Source: Gemmatimonadaceae bacterium (GTDB lineage Bacteria; Gemmatimonadota; Gemmatimonadetes; Gemmatimonadales; Gemmatimonadaceae). Taken from it: a stretch of 35,673 nt of DNA. The notes beneath the pieces were generated by a model. It was not told where the DNA came from, made no database searches, and saw only the letters and a list, made by a program, of their open reading frames with translations. Of this stretch, positions 30,855 to 35,673 are shown piece after piece (position 1 is the stretch's first letter; every line of letters starts with the position of its first letter). A program made the position numbers and the translations under genes. The DNA lies in assembly GCA_017881585.1 (NCBI GenBank), contig JADGQS010000018.1:1-35673 (forward strand). The letters run 5' to 3'.

Positions 30855-32473
30855 TGGCCATCAAGGGCAGCTTGAAAGAGGCGAGCCTCCCCGACGTGCT
30901 CCAGCTCCTCGCGATGGGGAAGAAGACCGGATGCCTGTCGGTCACGCACCGGAACAACTTCGGCTCCATCTATTTCGACAAGGGTCGCATTTGCTACGCG
31001 GCGATCGTGAACCGCCGCGACCGGCTCGGTGACATCCTCCTCAAAAGCGGCGCGATCACGCCCGCGCAGCTGCAGGAGGCGATCGAGTCGCAGGAAAAGC
31101 AGCGCGACAAGCGGCTCGGCGAGATTCTCGTGGGGCTCGGCATCATCTCGCGCGACGACCTGCACAAGCAGATCCGGCTGCAGATCGAGGAGGCCGTGTA
31201 TTTCCTGTTCACGTGGACGCAGGGCACGTTCAACTTCGAGGCGGACATCCGACCCGAAGAGCAGGACTTCCTGGTGCTGATCAACCCCGAGTCGCTCCTG
31301 CTCGAAGGGGCGCGGCGCGTGGACGAGTGGAGCCTCATCGAGAAGAAGATCCCGTCGTTCGATATCGTATTCGACATCGACCTCAGGCGCCTCGACGAGA
31401 GCGCCGCGAAGCTCACGCAGGAACAGCAGGTCCTGCTGCCGCTGATCGACGGCCGGCGCGACGTGTTCGCGATCATCGAGGACTCGGGGCTGGTGGAGTT
31501 CCAGGTCGGCAAGGCGCTGTACGGTCTCTCCACCGCGGGCTTCCTGCATCGCGTGGGCAAGTCGCGCGCGCCGGACGTGATCGCGCCCGACGCGCGCGTG
31601 GAAGAGCACCGCAACCTCGGCATGGCGTTCTACAAGACCGGCATGCTCGACGAAGCCGAGCGCGAATTCCGGCGCGTCGTGGAGCTGCGCGCGAGCGACA
31701 TGCACGCGCGGTTCTTCCTCGGGCTCGTGCACCTGCGGCTCGCGCGCTGGGACGACGCGGTCTCCGACTTCGAGTACGCCGCGCACCAGCGCGGCGCGGC
31801 TCCGGCCGTCCTGCACAATCTCGCGTTCGCGTTCGAGCGGAAGGGAGAGCCGGCCAAGGCGCGTGAAACATTGCGCGAGGCGGTGAAGCGCGGCGGCGAA
31901 CACGATGCGCGCGTGCACACGTCGCTCGGCGTGCTCGCGCTGCGCGAGGGCGACCTCGCGGCCGCGGAGGCGAGCTTCCTCGCCGCGCGTCCGCTGTTCG
32001 ACGGGCGCCCGCCGTCGCCCGCGTGGTTCCACTATGCGGCGCTCTGCTTCGCGCTCGCGGGCAAGGCGGACGAGGCGATCGCCTTGCTGCAGGAGGGCGT
32101 CGAGGCGTATCCGCACGCCGCGGTACTCCACAACAACCTCTCGGTGGCGTTCGAGCGCGTCGGACGCCATCAGGAGGCGCTCGCGGCGGCGGAACGCGGC
32201 GTCTCCGAGGATGCGGGAATCGCGCAACTGCACAAGAACATCGGCGACGCGCATTATCGCGTGGCACTCTTCGACGAGGCCTACGACGCGTACCAGCGCG
32301 CGGTGAAGTTCAACGACACGCTCGGACCCGACGTGTGGCTCAAGCTCGGCAACATCCGCCTCAAGCGGAACGAGCGCGACGACGCCATCAAGTGCTGGGA
32401 GCATGCGCTGCAGCTCGACCCGGCCAACCAGACCGCGCGCAAGAACATCGAGGCGGCCCGGGCGGCCACGTGA
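30854..32473 (+). CDS. PATAN/DUF4388 protein with C-terminal TPR array
   Basis: Residues 1-130 repeat the plan of the upstream DUF4388 protein: MAIKGSLKEASLPDVLQLL, KKTGCLSVT, GSIYFDKGRICYAAI, RLGDILLKSGAITPAQLQEA and RLGEILVGLGIISRDDLHK, then QGTFNFEADIRP. A winged-helix-like segment (about 185-235, EQQVLLPLIDGRRDVFAIIE) follows, then about seven TPRs from residue 250 to the end (for example HRNLGMAFYKTGMLDEAERE and LHNNLSVAFERVGRHQEALA). It is cytoplasmic, with no signal or membrane segment. PATAN plus TPR suggests an adaptor between a GTPase or receiver and a larger complex. The ATG overlaps the DnaA-like stop and its own stop overlaps cheR. Confidence 0.88.
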   Translation: MAIKGSLKEASLPDVLQLLAMGKKTGCLSVTHRNNFGSIYFDKGRICYAAIVNRRDRLGDILLKSGAITPAQLQEAIESQEKQRDKRLGEILVGLGIISRDDLHKQIRLQIEEAVYFLFTWTQGTFNFEADIRPEEQDFLVLINPESLLLEGARRVDEWSLIEKKIPSFDIVFDIDLRRLDESAAKLTQEQQVLLPLIDGRRDVFAIIEDSGLVEFQVGKALYGLSTAGFLHRVGKSRAPDVIAPDARVEEHRNLGMAFYKTGMLDEAEREFRRVVELRASDMHARFFLGLVHLRLARWDDAVSDFEYAAHQRGAAPAVLHNLAFAFERKGEPAKARETLREAVKRGGEHDARVHTSLGVLALREGDLAAAEASFLAARPLFDGRPPSPAWFHYAALCFALAGKADEAIALLQEGVEAYPHAAVLHNNLSVAFERVGRHQEALAAAERGVSEDAGIAQLHKNIGDAHYRVALFDEAYDAYQRAVKFNDTLGPDVWLKLGNIRLKRNERDDAIKCWEHALQLDPANQTARKNIEAARAAT

Positions 32474-33306
32474 ACGACACGGCGGACGACGGCGCCTTCG
32501 TCGCGCTGACGTCGAAGATCGCCCGCGATCGCGGATTCGGCGCGGCGAACTACAAGGACACGTGCATGCGCCGCCGCATCGCCGTGCGCATGCGGGCCCG
32601 CGGCGCGGCGGACTTCGCGGCGTACAGCCGGCTGCTCGACAGCGATCCCGCCGAGTACGAGTGGCTGATCGCGGTGCTCACGATCAACGTCACCAAGCTA
32701 TTCCGGAATGCGGAGGCGTGGGACGCGGTGGCGCACTCCGTCCTTCCCGCGCTCTGGTCGCTGCCGTCGCCGCGCCTGAATTGCTGGGTCGCTGGCTGCG
32801 CGTCCGGAGAGGAGGCATATACGCTGGCGGCGCTCTGGCTGCAGCACGCGTCTGCACACACCCGGCCGGGCGAGCCTGGCGGCGCGAGCCGCGTGCGCGT
32901 GACCGCGAGCGACATCGATCGCGAGAGTCTCGCGGCGGCCGAGGCCGGCACGTACGCCGACGATTCGTTCGCCGAGGCGCCAGCCGGCGTGCGCGAGCGC
33001 TGGTTCGCTCCCGCGGAGAAAGGGGGCCGGTGGACGGCGGGTCCGGAGCTGCGCGCGATCATCCGCTTCGAGCGCCGCGACCTGCTGCTGGATCCCGCGC
33101 CGGCCGTCGCGATGCACCTGATCACCTGCCGCAACGTGATCATCTACTTCGACCGCGAGTCGCAGGAGGCGCTCATGCAGCGCTTCCACGATTCGCTCGC
33201 GCCGGGCGGGTATCTCGTGCTCGGCAAGGTCGAGACGCTGCTCGGCCCGTCGCGTGCGCTGTTCGACGCCGTGGACTCGCGGCAGCGCATCTTCCGGCGC
33301 CCGTGA
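32470..33306 (+). CDS. cheR: Chemotaxis protein methyltransferase CheR
   Basis: The 278-residue protein has the CheR N-terminal helical domain (NYKDTCMRRRIAVRMRARG), the LTINVTKLFRNAEAWD segment, the SAM-binding motif WVAGCASGEEAYTLA and the later ASDIDRESLAAA, with CRNVIIYFDRESQEALM. It methylates receptor glutamates using S-adenosylmethionine. The GTG at 32470 overlaps the previous stop as GTGA and gives the correct N-terminal domain. The presence of CheR and CheB requires receptors, which are not in this window. Confidence 0.94.
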   Translation: MNDTADDGAFVALTSKIARDRGFGAANYKDTCMRRRIAVRMRARGAADFAAYSRLLDSDPAEYEWLIAVLTINVTKLFRNAEAWDAVAHSVLPALWSLPSPRLNCWVAGCASGEEAYTLAALWLQHASAHTRPGEPGGASRVRVTASDIDRESLAAAEAGTYADDSFAEAPAGVRERWFAPAEKGGRWTAGPELRAIIRFERRDLLLDPAPAVAMHLITCRNVIIYFDRESQEALMQRFHDSLAPGGYLVLGKVETLLGPSRALFDAVDSRQRIFRRP

Positions 33307-33779
33307 AGGAGATTCGCGTGCGCATCGCTCATCACGCCGTGGCCAAGGGGCGCTCCCGTCTCGTGACGATCGGCCTGGGCTCGTGCGTGGCGATCGCGAT
33401 CCACGACCGCGCGGCGAAGGTCGGCGGGCTTGCACACGTGCTGCTGCCGGACGCGGCGCTCGGCCGCGGCGTCGAGAATCGCGCGCGCTATGCGTCGACC
33501 GCCGTTCCGCTGCTGCTCGACGAGATGAAGGCCATCGGGGCGACCGGTCCGTTCGCCGCCTCGCTCGCGGGCGGCGCGGCGCTGTTCGGACCGCTGCTCG
33601 CGTTCGGCGGTTCCGTCGGAGCGCGCAACATCGAGGCGGCGCGCACGGCGCTCGCCGCCGCGCGCGTTCCGGTGGTGGCGGAGGATGTCGGCGGCGAAAG
33701 CGGCCGGACGGTGTCGTTCGACGTGTCCACCGGCGAGGTGCACGTGCGGTCGGTGCGGGGGGGCGAGCATGTCTTATAA
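33303..33779 (+). CDS. cheD: Chemoreceptor glutamine deamidase CheD
   Basis: The 158-residue protein has the catalytic cysteine Cys28 in GLGSCVAIAIHD and His45 in GGLAHVLLP, the Cys-His pair of the CheD deamidase, and the later GGAALFGPLLAFG...IGARN-type segment (here VGARNIEAAR). CheD deamidates receptor glutamines and binds CheC, whose gene lies upstream in the same operon. The GTG at 33303 overlaps the cheR stop; a GTG at 33318 would remove five residues and is also acceptable. The end overlaps the start of cheB by 11 bases. Confidence 0.93.
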   Translation: MKEIRVRIAHHAVAKGRSRLVTIGLGSCVAIAIHDRAAKVGGLAHVLLPDAALGRGVENRARYASTAVPLLLDEMKAIGATGPFAASLAGGAALFGPLLAFGGSVGARNIEAARTALAAARVPVVAEDVGGESGRTVSFDVSTGEVHVRSVRGGEHVL

Positions 33780-34902
33780 AGAGTCCCGCATCCCGGATCG
33801 CAGTGACAAAGAGTCCCGTATCCCGGATCGCAGCGCACGGCGCACGGTCCTCGTCGTCGACGACAGCGCGCTCGTGCGCCAGGTGGTGTGCGACCTGATC
33901 GCCGGCTTCGACGAGTTCGAGGTGATCGGCACCGCGCACGACGGCCTCGACGCGCTCACCAAGGTGCATGCGCTCGACCCCGACATCGTCACGCTCGACA
34001 TCGAGATGCCGGTGATCGACGGCATCGCCGCGCTCGGCTACATCATGAGCGAGGCGCCGCGCGCGGTCGTGATGCTCAGCGGCGTCGAGTCGCGCGGCGC
34101 GGTGGACCTCACGCTGCGCGCGCTCGAACTCGGTGCGGTGGACTTCGTGCGCAAGCCGGCCGGCACGTTTGCCGATGCGATGCCCGCGATGGCGAGCCGG
34201 CTCCTCGAGGCGCTGCGCGCGGCGGCCGTCGTCAACCTGCGCGGAGTTCCCGCGCTCGCCCGCGTCGCGCTCGAGACCGCCCGGGCGCGAATTTCGGCGC
34301 GAGGCGCGCGCGCGGCCGTCGCGATCGCCGCGTCGACGGGCGGTCCGCGCGCGCTCGTCGAGGTGGTCCCGGCGCTGACGCGGGAGCTCGACGCCGCGGT
34401 GCTCATCGCGCAGCACATGCCGAGGGGATTCACGGCCGGTCTCGCGCGGCGGCTCGACGCGATGTCGTCGCTCGAAGTGTCGGAGGCGACGCACGGCGAG
34501 GCGGTGCTCACCAACCACGTGTACATCGCGCCGGGCGGACAGCACATGACGGTGTCGTCGGACGGCTGGCAGGCCCGAATCGTGCTCGACGAATCGGAGC
34601 CCGTGTGGGGGGTGCGGCCCGCCGCAGACCCGCTCTTCGTGTCCGCAGCGAAACACTTCGGCGCCGCGTGCGTCGGCGTCGTGCTCACCGGAATGGGCCG
34701 CGACGGGAGTGCCGGGCTGGCGGCGATCCGCGCGGCCGGCGGCGGAGCCGTGGTGCAGGACCGCGCGACCGCGACGATTTACGGAATGCCGCAGTCTGCG
34801 CTCGAGCACGCCGGGGCGGACGTCGTCGCTCCGCTCGGATCCGTCGCGGCGGCGGTCCTGGAACTCATCGGCTCGCGGCGCGCGATCTGGAGCACCCGAT
34901 GA
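33769..34902 (+). CDS. cheB: Chemotaxis methylesterase/response regulator CheB
   Basis: An N-terminal receiver domain (about 25-140; Asp31-Asp32, phospho-acceptor Asp77 in LDIEMPVIDG) is joined to the methylesterase domain with its catalytic triad: Ser189 in AASTGGPRAL, His216 in AQHMPRGF and Asp312 in TGMGRDGSAG. It removes receptor methyl groups when phosphorylated by CheA. The first 23 residues are unusual: two copies of KESRIPDRS, encoded by a 30-bp tandem DNA repeat (33778-33837). CheB proteins normally begin almost directly with the receiver strand. No good later ATG precedes the receiver; the ATG at 33769 overlaps the cheD end. Confidence 0.95.
   Translation: MSYKESRIPDRSDKESRIPDRSARRTVLVVDDSALVRQVVCDLIAGFDEFEVIGTAHDGLDALTKVHALDPDIVTLDIEMPVIDGIAALGYIMSEAPRAVVMLSGVESRGAVDLTLRALELGAVDFVRKPAGTFADAMPAMASRLLEALRAAAVVNLRGVPALARVALETARARISARGARAAVAIAASTGGPRALVEVVPALTRELDAAVLIAQHMPRGFTAGLARRLDAMSSLEVSEATHGEAVLTNHVYIAPGGQHMTVSSDGWQARIVLDESEPVWGVRPAADPLFVSAAKHFGAACVGVVLTGMGRDGSAGLAAIRAAGGGAVVQDRATATIYGMPQSALEHAGADVVAPLGSVAAAVLELIGSRRAIWSTR
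33778..33837 (+). repeat. 30-bp tandem direct repeat at the start of cheB
   Basis: Two 30-bp units (33778-33807 and 33808-33837) share the core AAAGAGTCCCG(C/T)ATCCCGG then ATCGCAG and differ at one internal base and in their last four bases. Both are in the cheB frame and encode KESRIPDRSD and KESRIPDRSA. The core matches words in the gap before mglA, so this may be a dispersed intergenic repeat absorbed into a gene. Confidence 0.9.
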
Positions 34903-35399
34903 ACGCGCCCGTCGCGCCTGCGGCGCTCGTGGCGGAGCACACGCTGCACATCGTGGTGCGCGTAGGCGACGAGCGCTTCGCGTTTCCGGTGTCGCACGTC
35001 GAGGAAGCGCTCGATGCGCCGGTGGTCGAGTGGGTCCCCGTGGCACCCGCCGGCATGCTCGGACAGGTGCCGCATCGCGGGCGCATGGTGGGCGCCTGGG
35101 ATGCGGGGTGGGCGTTCCGGCTCGCCAGGCCGGCGGGCGCCGGCGCGGCGCTCGTGCTGCGCGACGGACCGCGGCGCGTCGCCCTCGTGGTGGACGACGT
35201 GACGGAGATGGCCCGCATCGAGCCCGCCGACGTGCGCCCGGTGCCCGGCGGCGCCGACCTGGACGGCGTCCTCGCCGGTGTCTGTTTCTCCTCTCAGGGC
35301 GGCAGTGCGCTCGTGAACGTGGTGCGGGTGGACGCGCTCGCGGCGCTGTGTTTGTTGGTGTCGCCGCGTGGAACCTTCGTCGACGGGATGACACGATGA
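34899..35399 (+). CDS. CheW-like protein (second cheW)
   Basis: The 166-residue protein has the CheW-like order: LHIVVRVGDERFAFPVSHVE, then the central AGMLGQVPHRGRMVGAWDA (in the place of the INLRG..IPV segment), AALVLRDGPRRVALVVDDVT and a late ALVNVVRVDAL. The conserved Arg-Gly turn is weaker than in classical CheW, so it is a divergent member. The ATG overlaps the cheB stop by four bases. It could couple CheA to a different receptor set, or act as an accessory array component. Confidence 0.8.
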   Translation: MNAPVAPAALVAEHTLHIVVRVGDERFAFPVSHVEEALDAPVVEWVPVAPAGMLGQVPHRGRMVGAWDAGWAFRLARPAGAGAALVLRDGPRRVALVVDDVTEMARIEPADVRPVPGGADLDGVLAGVCFSSQGGSALVNVVRVDALAALCLLVSPRGTFVDGMTR

Positions 35400-35673
35400 C
35401 CGGCACATCCGGATCGAGTGCAGCAAGGGCGGCGAGCGCTGCCGGTGCCGCGAGCGCCGCCAGCGGCGCCCGCGGCACCGGCGGCGCCAAGGGCGCCGAG
35501 CGAACGCAGCTCGTGACGTTCCGCGTGGGTGAAGACCTCTTCGCCGCCGACATCTTCTCGGTCGAGCGCGTCCTCCGGTTCACGGCGCCGCGCCCGATTC
35601 CCAACGTGCCCGCGTGGCTCGAGGGCGTGATCGACTACGGCGGGCGCGTGGTGCCGGTGATCGACCTGCGCGC
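35396..35673 (+). CDS. CheW-like protein (third cheW, partial, cut by right edge)
   Basis: The frame opens with the ATG at 35396, overlapping the previous stop, and remains open to the window end (92 codons). After an Ala/Gly/Ser-rich tail of about 35 residues comes TQLVTFRVGEDLFAADIFSV, then ERVLRF, and WLEGVIDYGGRVVPVIDLR, which is the well-conserved CheW core. It looks more classical than the upstream cheW. The low-complexity N-terminal tail is encoded by a DNA segment that forms a strong hairpin (35441-35482). Confidence 0.88.
   Translation, partial: MTGTSGSSAARAASAAGAASAASGARGTGGAKGAERTQLVTFRVGEDLFAADIFSVERVLRFTAPRPIPNVPAWLEGVIDYGGRVVPVIDLR
35441..35482 (+). repeat. Near-perfect 42-bp palindrome in the 5' coding region of the third cheW
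   Basis: A 12-bp arm GCCGGTGCCGCG (35441-35452) pairs with CGCGGCACCGGC (35471-35482). An inner 7-bp arm GCGCCGC (35454-35460) pairs with GCGGCGC (35463-35469), with one A-C mismatch between them and only CA at the tip. As RNA it would be a very stable hairpin 45-90 bases into the reading frame. Part of this follows from the Ala/Gly-rich composition, but 19 of 20 paired positions is more than expected. Confidence 0.75.

Overview
The window is strongly GC-rich and densely coded, with many GTG and a few TTG starts and stop/start overlaps of the ATGA, GTGA and TGATG type. The gene content (Thermotoga-like CheY with CheC and CheD, an MglA GTPase, a eukaryote-like IleS, and tilS-hpt-ftsH beside yggS-divIVA-PNP-ileS-dksA-lspA-rluD) suggests a Gram-negative-type bacterium. 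Gemmatimonadota is my best guess, by inference only; no rRNA or other decisive marker is present. I see no tRNA, rRNA, CRISPR array, insertion sequence or prophage.

Left part (1-7500). A truncated thiamine-diphosphate-dependent 2-oxoacid dehydrogenase E1 gene runs off the left edge on the minus strand. It is divergent from a tightly coupled plus-strand operon paaG-paaH-paaI-paaJ-paaZ, the isomerisation, ring-opening and beta-oxidation half of aerobic phenylacetate catabolism. The paaABCDE epoxidase and the paaK ligase are not in the window. The divergent gap holds a hairpin of about 120 nt. Beyond a convergent terminator lies a frameshifted DJ-1/PfpI gene on the minus strand, an AT-richer gap with a palindromic operator candidate, and a small membrane protein gene with a clear intrinsic terminator.

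Middle part (7700-19400). Housekeeping genes: tilS, hpt, ftsH; a convergent lipoprotein with bacterial Ig-like domains; then yggS, divIVA, a purine nucleoside phosphorylase, ileS, a dksA-type regulator, lspA and an rluD-type pseudouridine synthase. From yggS onward every gene is on the plus strand with gaps of at most about 50 bases.

Right part (19350-35673). Without a visible terminator the housekeeping run continues into a large signalling operon: cheW-cheY-cheA-cheC, a 902-residue TPR protein, a PATAN/DUF4388 protein, a TPR-Roadblock/LC7 fusion, two more Roadblock/LC7 proteins, an MglA-type GTPase, a 632-residue protein with two complete DnaA-type AAA+ ATPase modules but no DnaA DNA-binding domain, a second DUF4388-TPR protein, then cheR-cheD-cheB-cheW and a further cheW cut by the right edge. 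No chemoreceptor or flagellar gene is in the window. The natural reading is a chemosensory pathway coupled to an MglA/Roadblock polarity switch (surface motility, type IV pili or another polar process). The double DnaA-like ATPase and the DUF4388/TPR scaffolds are unexplained core components. This block is the best candidate for an undescribed system.
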